Source of the DNA: Bacteroidota bacterium
GTDB taxonomy: Bacteria > Bacteroidota > Bacteroidia > Cytophagales > Cyclobacteriaceae
Reading direction: 5' to 3'
Length of the DNA: 64,000 nucleotides
Assembly (NCBI GenBank): GCA_016866235.1
Contig: VGMW01000002.1
Span: 434,001-498,000, forward strand
Under the pieces are notes generated by a model that was not told where the DNA came from, searched no databases, and saw nothing but the letters and a program-made list of their open reading frames with translations. Every line of letters begins with the position of its first letter. Within the stretch, counting starts at the first letter, position 1. This document shows positions 34,934-43,099 of the stretch, piece after piece. Both the position numbers and the translations under genes were made by a program.

Positions 34934-36499
34934 ATGAAAAAAATACCCTCCCAACTTTTTTTGATCGGTTTGCTATTCATTCAGCTTGCATCGCCTGCCC
35001 AGCAAAAAGCCGTTGAGGCAGCCCGATCATGGATAGGTAAAGAGGGTGCGTCAATTTTGAAAGAATACGCAGAAGTACTCTCAATCCCCAACCATGCTTC
35101 TGATTCAATCAACATCCGTCGAAATGCCGACCTGATTCAAAAGCTTTTTTCAGGACGGGGCTTTTCAATGAAACAATTGACATTTCCAGGGTCGCCTCCT
35201 GTTGTGTACGGAGAGAAAAAAGTTCCTGGCGCTCAACGTACACTTTGTTTTTACGTGCATTACGATGGTCAGCCTGCCGATCCCTCACTATGGAAACATC
35301 AGCCATTTGAACCAGTTCTATACGATAAAGCGATGTATCAGGGTGGCCAGAAAATTTCCTTCCCCCAGAAAGGACAGGCGGTGGATCCAAACTGGCGGAT
35401 TTATGCCCGTTCAGCCAGCGATGATAAGGCGCCCATAATGGCTTTACTCACTGCCATCGACGCGCTCAAAGATTCTGGAATTGGTTATACCTCCAACATC
35501 AAACTTTTTTTTGATGGTGAAGAGGAGTCATCTTCTCCACACGTTAGTTCCATCCTTCGTAAATACCATGAATTGTTTGACGACATCTCCCTTTGGCTGT
35601 TGGTTGACGGACCGGTATTTCAGACGGGTGATCCCACATTGAAATTTGGCGGGCGCGGTGTGACCAGCATGGAACTCACTGTGTTCGGGCCAAGCAGGCC
35701 ACTGCATTCAGGTCATTACGGTAATTATGCTCCGGTTCCGGGTCAACTACTTGCTGAGTTGCTCAGCAGTATGAAAGATCGTGATGGCAATGTAACCATT
35801 GAAGGGTTTTACAATTCTGTTGAACCCATTTCAGAATTTGAAAAACTTCAATTGAGCAGGGTACCGGACATCGACCGAAAAATACGGGAGGACCTGGGCA
35901 TTGCTGATCCGGAAGGAAAAGATGAAAATCTTTTTCAGAGACTGCTTTTACCTTCTTTAACCGTCCAGGGCCTTTCCAGTGGCAACGTAGGTAAGCAGGC
36001 TCGAAATGTAATTCCGGCTACAGCAACTGCAAATCTTGGATTGCGTCTGGTGAAAGGTAATGATCCTGAAAAAATGTTGGATCTGGTTGAAGCTCATATC
36101 CAAAAGCAAGGCTGGCATATAGTTTATGAGGAGCCCACGGAGGAAATACGAATGAAGTATACTCGAATTGTATTGGTGGAAAGAGATAAGGATGGTTTTC
36201 CTGCTTCTAAAATCGCCATGGATCATCCAGCCATTTTACCGGTCATTGAAAATGTTCGAGCTTTTACCGGTGAAAAATTGGTGTTGTTACCAAGCGAAGG
36301 AGGCTCGAATAATATTTTTACGGTAATATTTGATCAATTAAAAAAACCCGGCATCTCGGTTAACATTGTTAATCATGATAACAACCAACATGCAGAAAAT
36401 GAAAATGTCCGGATTGGCAACCTATGGTATGGAACTGAGTTGATGGCCGTTCTGATGTCCATGCCGGCAGAGAAAAATATGGTCATAAAAAAGCGTTGA
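34934..36499 (+). CDS. Exported M20-family metallopeptidase (dipeptidase/acetylornithine deacetylase superfamily)
   Basis: A 521-residue secreted zinc peptidase with a signal peptide ending FIQLASPAQ. The metal site motifs are FYVHYDGQPADP, ARSASDDKAP (bridging Asp), FDGEEESSSPH (catalytic and zinc Glu), LVDGP and the C-terminal NHDNNQHAENE. The lid domain between about 210 and 340 starts GGRGVTSMELTVFGPSRPLHSGHYG. It would hydrolyse small peptides. Alternative substrates of the M20 fold, such as carboxypeptidase G2 type, cannot be excluded. Confidence 0.9.
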   Translation: MKKIPSQLFLIGLLFIQLASPAQQKAVEAARSWIGKEGASILKEYAEVLSIPNHASDSINIRRNADLIQKLFSGRGFSMKQLTFPGSPPVVYGEKKVPGAQRTLCFYVHYDGQPADPSLWKHQPFEPVLYDKAMYQGGQKISFPQKGQAVDPNWRIYARSASDDKAPIMALLTAIDALKDSGIGYTSNIKLFFDGEEESSSPHVSSILRKYHELFDDISLWLLVDGPVFQTGDPTLKFGGRGVTSMELTVFGPSRPLHSGHYGNYAPVPGQLLAELLSSMKDRDGNVTIEGFYNSVEPISEFEKLQLSRVPDIDRKIREDLGIADPEGKDENLFQRLLLPSLTVQGLSSGNVGKQARNVIPATATANLGLRLVKGNDPEKMLDLVEAHIQKQGWHIVYEEPTEEIRMKYTRIVLVERDKDGFPASKIAMDHPAILPVIENVRAFTGEKLVLLPSEGGSNNIFTVIFDQLKKPGISVNIVNHDNNQHAENENVRIGNLWYGTELMAVLMSMPAEKNMVIKKR

Positions 36500-36557
36500 A
36501 ATCCATGCAGGTTAAAAGAGGGGAGGACTTTAATTCGTCACTGTACAATTGAGTGCC

Positions 36558-37280
36558 ATGTTGCGCCGGATTCATGCTTTTTATGCATTGATGTCATTTG
36601 TGACGCTATTCCTTATTTTTTTTCCGTTGCTGTTGATTCCGATTTTAAGCCCCGCCCGCTTTAGAATGGTCGGAAAGGTTAATCGGTGGTGGGCATATGC
36701 CTCTTTCTACAGTTGGTTTCTTCCGATCAGGATTGAACTAAAGTCAGCCCTAAACCCTAAGGCGCAGTACATTTTTTGTCCAAATCACTTTTCATACCTC
36801 GATATCCCGGCCATGGCCCTTAATCCACACGACACTATTTTCGTGGGAAAGCACGACATGGAGAACATACCTCTATTTGGCTTTATGTACCGGAAACTTC
36901 ATATCACAGTAGATAGGTCCAGACTAAAGAGTAAATACTCAACTTATCTCCAAAGTCTGGAAGCATTGGATCAGGGTAAAAGCCTCACCATTTTTCCTGA
37001 AGGTGGAATTGTATCTAAATCCATTCCTGCGATGGAGCGCTTTAAAGATGGGCCTTTCAGACTGGCCGTTGAAAAAGGTATTCCTATTGTTCCGGTAACC
37101 ATGCCCGACAATTGGTTAATTTTGAAAGAGGATCCATTTCGAATCTATTCCGGAACAGTAAAATTGATATTTCATGAGCCGGTTATTCCGATGGAAAATT
37201 CACCCGCTGAATTGGATCGAATAAAAAAGAAGGTATTTGAGGTTATCCAAGCTGAACTAAGCCAATGCAAGCCGACCTGA
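36558..37280 (+). CDS. 1-acyl-sn-glycerol-3-phosphate acyltransferase (PlsC family)
   Basis: Membrane acyltransferase of phospholipid synthesis. The catalytic NHx4D motif is present (CPNHFSYLD, His77 and Asp82), with IFPEGG as the substrate motif and IPIVPVTM as a later block. An N-terminal hydrophobic segment spans about 8-30. The length of 240 aa is typical. ATG 36558 is chosen over TTG 36549. It overlaps the start of gatC by 16 bases. Confidence 0.92.
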   Translation: MLRRIHAFYALMSFVTLFLIFFPLLLIPILSPARFRMVGKVNRWWAYASFYSWFLPIRIELKSALNPKAQYIFCPNHFSYLDIPAMALNPHDTIFVGKHDMENIPLFGFMYRKLHITVDRSRLKSKYSTYLQSLEALDQGKSLTIFPEGGIVSKSIPAMERFKDGPFRLAVEKGIPIVPVTMPDNWLILKEDPFRIYSGTVKLIFHEPVIPMENSPAELDRIKKKVFEVIQAELSQCKPT

Positions 37281-37549
37281 AAACACTCGAAAAAATTGCC
37301 AGCCTTTCAAAGTTGAATATCCCGGAGGAGGAGAAAGAAAAATTGCTAGCCGACTTTAATAAAATGCTAGACTTCGTGGCAAAGTTACGCTCCTTAGACA
37401 CCGCCGGAATTGAACCATTGACCAGCATGGTGCAGGAAATGAATGTCGGCAGGGTCGATGAGGTCTCAGGTCAGTTGCCCAAGGAAGAGGTAATGATCAA
37501 TGCGCCCTCCGTGAAGGATGGACATTTCAGCGTTCCGCGCGTAATCTGA
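37265..37549 (+). CDS. gatC: Asp/Glu-tRNA amidotransferase subunit C
   Basis: Small subunit of GatCAB, which amidates Glu-tRNA-Gln or Asp-tRNA-Asn. The 94-residue sequence matches GatC throughout: LEKIASLSKLNIPEEEKEKL, FNKMLDFVAKLRSLDTAGIEPL, and a C-terminal DGHFSVPRVI. It is separated from gatA and gatB. Starts inside the acyltransferase gene; its TGA stop directly abuts the TAA of the convergent next gene. Confidence 0.93.
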   Translation: MQADLKTLEKIASLSKLNIPEEEKEKLLADFNKMLDFVAKLRSLDTAGIEPLTSMVQEMNVGRVDEVSGQLPKEEVMINAPSVKDGHFSVPRVI

Positions 37550-37921
37550 TTATTTTTTTTTCGGAAATCGGACCCAAATGTAAACCGGTACGATCAGCAG
37601 CAATAAATAGAATGCAGTCTGCCCCCATTGCAACCAAGCAATCAGCATAATGGTAAGCAGCAACATGATGCCTAACCTGACCACCAGAGCACTGAGTTCG
37701 GGTGATGGTGCCTTTGAATTTTTTCGACTCGATTTAAAGGCGCCTGAAATCCTGGTTCGGTACTTACCAGTGGAATAATCGTCAGTTTCTCCCGTAACTT
37801 CCAGTCTTATTCGTTCGTCCCGTGCTTCGCGCTCTTCTTTTTTTGCATCATAATACCGTGGCTCGTAATTAAACCGTTGATGCCTGGGGATTCGACCGAA
37901 CAACGAAGGGAACTTGATCAT
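37550..37921 (-). CDS. Conserved small membrane protein of unknown function
   Basis: About 123 residues, basic and charged in the first half (FPSLFGRIPRHQRFNYEPRYYDAKKEEREARDERI), then one or two membrane helices near the C-terminus (VVRLGIMLLLTIMLIAWLQW and FYLLLLIVPVYIWV). I recall similar proteins being common in Cytophagales, sometimes misnamed riboflavin synthase beta subunit, but I see no enzyme motif. Start taken at ATG 37921, supported by a TATTTTTG element 15 bases upstream, rather than 37939. Confidence 0.75.
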   Translation of the reverse strand: MIKFPSLFGRIPRHQRFNYEPRYYDAKKEEREARDERIRLEVTGETDDYSTGKYRTRISGAFKSSRKNSKAPSPELSALVVRLGIMLLLTIMLIAWLQWGQTAFYLLLLIVPVYIWVRFPKKK

Positions 37922-37936
37922 AGCGGTGTTGCGATG

Positions 37937-37944
37937 CAAAAATA
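37937..37944 (-). promoter_or_regulatory. -7 promoter element (TATTTTTG) for the small membrane protein gene
   Basis: Perfect TAnnTTTG on the minus strand, 15 bases before ATG 37921. It would conflict with the longer start at 37939, so it helps decide that start. Confidence 0.45.
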
Positions 37945-37976
37945 ACCATAAATTGCCTGTGGACTTTCTTCATTTT

Positions 37977-40790
37977 ATGCGGCGTCTGATTTTTTTGATC
38001 GTTTTATTGGTCCCAAGGCTTTCGCTACCTCAGTCGAATCAGCGGGTGGATAGCCTGCTGCGATCCATGTCGGTTCAGGAAAAAGTGGCTCAATTATTCG
38101 CCATGGATGTTTCAGCAAGACCTGATAAGCTGGCAGAAACTGTCTCCACCATTAATAAAAATCAGCCCGGAGTGGTTTTATTTAATTCAGGCGACTTAAC
38201 CAGTGCTCAAAAAATAATTGAGAGGGTCAAAAGAAACAACAATGCCCCTATTCTTTTTGGACTTCGGTCATTGAAGTCCCTCGATTCCATAACTTCTTTA
38301 CCTTCTCCAATTCTTCAAGCCTCATCGAATAATGATAGTCTGGTGCATCTACTTGCTAAACTGTCTGGCCGCCAACTTCAGTCTGCCGGAATTGGTCTTA
38401 TGTTGGGTATCAATGCTGATATTGATTTTCCAACCAGCAGCAGTGGGGTATATGCAAACTATTTGGGCACGGATAAGCAACGTGTAATTCGTATGCTTTC
38501 AGCGATGATCGCTGGATTTTCTGAAGAGGGAGTCGGCTCTGTAGTTGCTCATTTGCCTGGAGAATTTGATCAGTCTTCCAGCGCTGACAATTCAGATAAA
38601 TTTCAAAAACTGTCGATGGATTCCCTTTCTCTTTTTCCTTTTTTACAATTGGCCTCGAAAGGCGTTGCAGGTATTAATACCGCACACCTTCATTATACCT
38701 TAAGTGGTCGAAAAGCTGTGCCAGCGCCGATCGCGCAATTTTTTCTGTCTGATTTGATCAGGAAGCGTCTACACTATGACGGTCTTTTAATAACTGAGTC
38801 TCTTTTTCTGGAAAATTTGACCGGGAAAAAAAGGGGCGAGGCTGAGGAATTGGCTTTTAACCTTGGCTACGATTTAATCCTGGGAACTTACAATCCGTCA
38901 AGATCCATTCGAAAAATCATGAGAATGGTCAAAAAGAATAAGGATGCGGCTAACCGCCTGGATGAAAGTGTTAAGCGGATACTGATGGCCCGCGTTGGAC
39001 AGCGTCCTCAAGGAAATCGATCTCCGCTACTTTCCAATCATGCAAGGGCAATTGTACGAACCATTGAAGAGCAAGCGGTAACCGTTTGGAAGAATGATGC
39101 GAATATACTTCCGATTAAAAATCTGGAGAACAGAAAATTCAGGCTTTATAGTAACGTAGAGCGCTCCACAGACTTTTTGATGGGTCTGGAAAATTATATT
39201 CCCTTTCAATCCATCACGCTCAATACCAGTGAAATTCCTATTTCTGTTTCAGGGATCAGTCAAGACGATGTTTCAGTGTTCCTTATTGAATCAGCCGATG
39301 AATTAAATAGTTCACTACTTAAGAAATTGTCTGACTTAGATCAAGCTTCCGCATTGATCATTGTTTACAATGGAAATCCGCTGGCACTTCAATTGTTAAG
39401 TCAATTTAAAACAGTTGTTGCTGGATATTCCCGTGAAACACTTGCTGCCAGTGCTCAGGTAATATTTGGTGCTCAAAGCGGCCGGGGGATTTTGCCGGTA
39501 AGGCTCAAAGGAAATCTAACGATGGGCACAACCACTGAAGCCATCGGAAGGCTTTCCTATGGTTTGCCTGAAATGGAGGGAATGGCAACAGAGACGCTGG
39601 ATCGTATAGACCAGATCGCCGCAGAAGCCATAAACAATAAGGCTACGCCAGGCTGTAGGGTTTTGGTGGCGCGGAACGGTAGGGTGGTGTTGGATAAATC
39701 CTATGGCCATTTAACCTATGAGAAAAAATCACCGGTAACACGTGAAACCATTTATGACCTTGCTTCAGTAACAAAGGTGTTGGCGACCCTGCAGTCCACG
39801 GTTTACCTTTTCGATCAGGGCTACATTGATGTTTACAAAAAAGCCAGTGTTTACTTGCCTGAATTAGACTCTTCGAACAAAAGAAACTTCACGCTAAAAG
39901 ATATTTTGACGCATCAGTCCGGATTGTGGCCATACCTTCCTTTCTGGACCAAAACAATGAGCGATGGTTTACCCTCGGTCCAATATTATGCAGGTGCAAA
40001 GAGCGATGAATACCCTTTCCCTGTTGCAGATAAACTTTATGCAGGTCGTTTTATGAAGGATAGCCTTTGGACCTGGATCATCAAGGCAAGAATTTCTGAA
40101 AAGAAAGATCGTACTCCATTCGAATACAAATACAGCGATATGGGCTTTTACATTTTACAGCGGCTTGCAGAGCGAATGCTAAAAGTTCCCATGGAGGAAT
40201 TTCTTCAGCAAAAATTTTATGGTCCACTTGGGATGGCCACCACTGGTTACCTTCCGCTCCAAAAGTTTTCTCCTTTGCAAATTGCTCCTACCGAAGATGA
40301 TCTGTCATTTAGGAAATCTTTACTCACCGGATTTGTTCATGATCAGGGCGCGGCCATGCATGGTGGGGTTGCCGGACATGCAGGACTGTTCAGCACCGCC
40401 AATGATCTCGCCAAAATTGGACAGATGTGGCTCCAATCAGGTTCGTATGGTGGTCGACAGTATTTTACTCCGGAAACTGTTAGAATGTTTACTGCGCGGC
40501 AATTTTTGACCAGCAGACGTGGTCTTGGCTGGGATAAACCACTGCTCGGTGATCCGTCAGGTCCTACCAGTGTTCTGGCTTCACCGGAAACCTTTGGCCA
40601 CACAGGTTTTACGGGCACCTGTATTTGGGTAGATCCTGCCTCGGGGCTGTTGTATATTTTCCTCTCCAACAGGGTTCATCCGGATATGAACAATGCGAAA
40701 CTACTGGATGCCAGTATCCGCCCCAGAATTCATGATTTGGCCTATCAGGCGATTTTGAACTTCAAAGGCTTTAATTCCGGACTCAACTGA
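37977..40790 (+). CDS. GH3-like domain fused to serine beta-lactamase-fold hydrolase, exported
   Basis: About 937 residues with a signal peptide (RRLIFLIVLLVPRLSLPQ). Residues ~25-370 follow the NagZ/GH3 pattern, but the key sites are lost: KHFPGHGD is AHLPGEFD (191-198), the nucleophile Asp in (S/T)DDL is Glu274 (ITESL), and the NRSFG segment is NYLG. A GH3 C-terminal-like domain follows to ~540. The C-terminal class C/penicillin-binding domain is intact: Ser597-VT-Lys600, Tyr719-S-Asp721 and His875-Thr-Gly. GH3/beta-lactamase fusions are known in Bacteroidota; the usual role would be cell-wall or esterase chemistry. Start moved to ATG 37977 because of the signal peptide. Confidence 0.85.
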   Translation: MRRLIFLIVLLVPRLSLPQSNQRVDSLLRSMSVQEKVAQLFAMDVSARPDKLAETVSTINKNQPGVVLFNSGDLTSAQKIIERVKRNNNAPILFGLRSLKSLDSITSLPSPILQASSNNDSLVHLLAKLSGRQLQSAGIGLMLGINADIDFPTSSSGVYANYLGTDKQRVIRMLSAMIAGFSEEGVGSVVAHLPGEFDQSSSADNSDKFQKLSMDSLSLFPFLQLASKGVAGINTAHLHYTLSGRKAVPAPIAQFFLSDLIRKRLHYDGLLITESLFLENLTGKKRGEAEELAFNLGYDLILGTYNPSRSIRKIMRMVKKNKDAANRLDESVKRILMARVGQRPQGNRSPLLSNHARAIVRTIEEQAVTVWKNDANILPIKNLENRKFRLYSNVERSTDFLMGLENYIPFQSITLNTSEIPISVSGISQDDVSVFLIESADELNSSLLKKLSDLDQASALIIVYNGNPLALQLLSQFKTVVAGYSRETLAASAQVIFGAQSGRGILPVRLKGNLTMGTTTEAIGRLSYGLPEMEGMATETLDRIDQIAAEAINNKATPGCRVLVARNGRVVLDKSYGHLTYEKKSPVTRETIYDLASVTKVLATLQSTVYLFDQGYIDVYKKASVYLPELDSSNKRNFTLKDILTHQSGLWPYLPFWTKTMSDGLPSVQYYAGAKSDEYPFPVADKLYAGRFMKDSLWTWIIKARISEKKDRTPFEYKYSDMGFYILQRLAERMLKVPMEEFLQQKFYGPLGMATTGYLPLQKFSPLQIAPTEDDLSFRKSLLTGFVHDQGAAMHGGVAGHAGLFSTANDLAKIGQMWLQSGSYGGRQYFTPETVRMFTARQFLTSRRGLGWDKPLLGDPSGPTSVLASPETFGHTGFTGTCIWVDPASGLLYIFLSNRVHPDMNNAKLLDASIRPRIHDLAYQAILNFKGFNSGLN

Positions 40791-40803
40791 TCAGGGAGTG
40801 AAG

Positions 40804-40811
40804 TAAATTTG
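40804..40811 (+). promoter_or_regulatory. -7 promoter element (TAAATTTG) for bshA
   Basis: Perfect TAnnTTTG 30 bases before ATG 40842, in the short gap after the GH3 fusion gene. Confidence 0.4.
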
Positions 40812-40841
40812 AGTTCCGGGTGAGCCTGGTACTTGATTCAA

Positions 40842-41993
40842 ATGAAAAAAAGCAGAATAGGTATTGTATGTTACCCAACCTTCGGTGGAAGTGGTGTGGT
40901 TGCTACGGAGCTTGGAAAGGCGCTTGCACAGGAAGGGCATCAGGTTCATTTTATCACTTATTCCCAGCCAAGTCGACTTGATTTTTTGAACGAAAATCTT
41001 TTTTACCACGAGGTTGATTTCCGGTCCTATCCACTTTTTGAATATGCACCCTATGAATTGGCACTGGCCAGTAAAATGGTGAGTGTGGTTCGAAATGAAA
41101 AACTGGATTTGCTGCATGTGCATTATGCTATTCCGCATGCATCGGCTGCCTATATGGCGCGTCAGATTTTACAAACACACGGCATACGAATTCCTGTAGT
41201 TACTACCCTGCATGGTACCGATATAACTCTGGTGGGTCGGGATCCTTCCTACGAGCCGGTCGTCACCTTTAGCATTAATCAATCTGATGGGGTTACCGCT
41301 GTTTCAGACGATCTTCGAAAGGAAACGCTGAAAAACTTTCCAGTGACAAGAGACATTGAAGTCATCCCTAATTTCATTGATTTAGAAAAATTTAAAAAGC
41401 AGAAAAAAGATCATTTCAGACAAGCCATTTGTCCAAAGGATGAAGCTTTAATTGTCCACACCAGTAATTTCAGGGAAGTTAAAAGAGTGCCTGATGTGAT
41501 CAGGGTTTTCTACAACATCAGACAAGTGATTCCTGCTAAGCTTTTACTCGTTGGCGATGGTCCGGAGCGCATTACGGCTGAAAATCTTTGTCGTGAACTT
41601 CATCTTACGGAGGATGTTCGCTTTTTGGGTAAGCTCGAGGCAGTACAGGAAGTATTGTCTGTAGCCGATCTTTTCTTGATGCCATCTGAGAAAGAAAGTT
41701 TTGGATTGGCAGCGCTGGAGGCAATGGCCTGTGAGGTTCCGGTAATTTCCTCCGATTCTGGAGGTCTTCCTGAATTGAATATTCAAGGTGTTACCGGATT
41801 TTTAAGCAAGGTGGGTGATACGGCGGACATGACGCGTAAGTCACTTTTTGTATTGGATCCAAACAATTTGCCATCCTTCAGACAGAAAGCGCTGGAGCGC
41901 GCCAGGGAATTTGACCTTACCCGAATTCTTCCGCTTTATGAAGCTTTCTATGAAAAAATTATTGCCGAGGTAGATCAGCGGGGCAGAAAGTAA
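40842..41993 (+). CDS. bshA: N-acetyl-alpha-D-glucosaminyl L-malate synthase
   Basis: GT4 glycosyltransferase for the first step of bacillithiol synthesis, joining GlcNAc from UDP-GlcNAc to L-malate. The opening KKSRIGIVCYPTFGGSGVVATELG is diagnostic for BshA, followed by HVHYAIPHASAAYMAR, TTLHGTDITLVG, SNFREVKR and the GT4 motif ESFGLAALEAMACEVPVI. The length of about 383 aa is right. ATG 40842 is preferred over TTG 40833. bshB and bshC are not in this window. The VWA gene follows after only eight bases. Confidence 0.94.
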   Translation: MKKSRIGIVCYPTFGGSGVVATELGKALAQEGHQVHFITYSQPSRLDFLNENLFYHEVDFRSYPLFEYAPYELALASKMVSVVRNEKLDLLHVHYAIPHASAAYMARQILQTHGIRIPVVTTLHGTDITLVGRDPSYEPVVTFSINQSDGVTAVSDDLRKETLKNFPVTRDIEVIPNFIDLEKFKKQKKDHFRQAICPKDEALIVHTSNFREVKRVPDVIRVFYNIRQVIPAKLLLVGDGPERITAENLCRELHLTEDVRFLGKLEAVQEVLSVADLFLMPSEKESFGLAALEAMACEVPVISSDSGGLPELNIQGVTGFLSKVGDTADMTRKSLFVLDPNNLPSFRQKALERAREFDLTRILPLYEAFYEKIIAEVDQRGRK

Positions 41994-42001
41994 AATAATC
42001 T

Positions 42002-43099
42002 ATGAAAGGTTTCAGGTTTTCGAAGTATCAACCTCCAGTCTCCGACGACGCTTCCGACTTTGGCAGGCTTTTAAAAATCTTTATGGAATTGCTGTTGATT
42101 ACCTCCGGCAATACCGATGAAGCACTGCAATGGCTCACCGATATAGATCGTCAATATAAAATCACTACTCCCCAATATGGCATTGGTGATTTTATCGACG
42201 ACCTGAAGAAAAAAGGATATCTGAAAGAAAATCCCGAGACTGGATCTCTGCAGATGAGTCCCAAAAGTGAACAGCGCATCAGAAAATCAGCGCTGGAGGA
42301 AATTTTCGGGAAGCTTAAAAAGTCTGGTTCTGGTGAACATAAAACTTTTCATCCTGGCAGAGGTGATGAAATAACCGCCGATACGCGGTCTTTTGAATTC
42401 GGTGATATGCCCGAGCAGATTGCCGTAACAGAATCATTAAGGAATGCTCAGATAAATCATGGGCTGGATGATTTTCGATTGCTTGAAAATGATCTTGAAA
42501 TCAGGGAGAGTGAATTCAAAACACAAACTTCAACGGTTTTGATGATCGATATTTCCCATTCCATGATCCTCTACGGGGAAGATCGGATTACCCCGGCCAA
42601 GAAGGTTGCCATGGCACTGGCTGAGTTGATTACAAAAAAGTACCCCAAGGACACGTTGGATATCATTGTCTTTGGTGATGATGCACGACAGATTGATTTA
42701 AAGGATTTGCCTTATCTCCAGGTTGGCCCTTTCCACACGAATACGGTCGCTGGATTGGAGCTCTCCATGGACATTCTCCGGAAGCGTAAAAATCCCAACA
42801 AACAGATTTTTATGGTTACCGATGGCAAGCCGACCTGCATAAAAGAAGGAATACGATATTATAAAAACAGCTTCGGGATAGATGCTAAAATTTTGAATCG
42901 AACGCTTGATTTGGCCACCCGGCTGCGAAAGCTGCGCATTCCAGTTACAACGTTTATGTTGGCAACGGACCCTTGGTTGAAATCTTTTGTTCGTGATTTC
43001 ACTGCGGCCAATGGGGGAAATGCCTACTACAGTGGACTTAAAGGCCTTGGTCAATTGGTTTTTGAAGATTTTCGAAACAACAGGAAAAAGAAATGGTAA
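42002..43099 (+). CDS. VWA-domain protein, partner of the AAA+ ATPase
   Basis: A 365-residue cytoplasmic-looking protein. The C-terminal von Willebrand A domain (about 175-350) has an intact MIDAS: Asp183-x-Ser185-x-Ser187 (MIDISHSM), plus a later MVTDGKPT with the conserved Asp. The N-terminal 170 residues are helical with no known motif. In MoxR/chelatase systems such VWA proteins work with the ATPase on metal insertion or complex remodelling. The ATPase gene starts inside its stop codon. Follows bshA by eight bases. Confidence 0.82.
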   Translation: MKGFRFSKYQPPVSDDASDFGRLLKIFMELLLITSGNTDEALQWLTDIDRQYKITTPQYGIGDFIDDLKKKGYLKENPETGSLQMSPKSEQRIRKSALEEIFGKLKKSGSGEHKTFHPGRGDEITADTRSFEFGDMPEQIAVTESLRNAQINHGLDDFRLLENDLEIRESEFKTQTSTVLMIDISHSMILYGEDRITPAKKVAMALAELITKKYPKDTLDIIVFGDDARQIDLKDLPYLQVGPFHTNTVAGLELSMDILRKRKNPNKQIFMVTDGKPTCIKEGIRYYKNSFGIDAKILNRTLDLATRLRKLRIPVTTFMLATDPWLKSFVRDFTAANGGNAYYSGLKGLGQLVFEDFRNNRKKKW

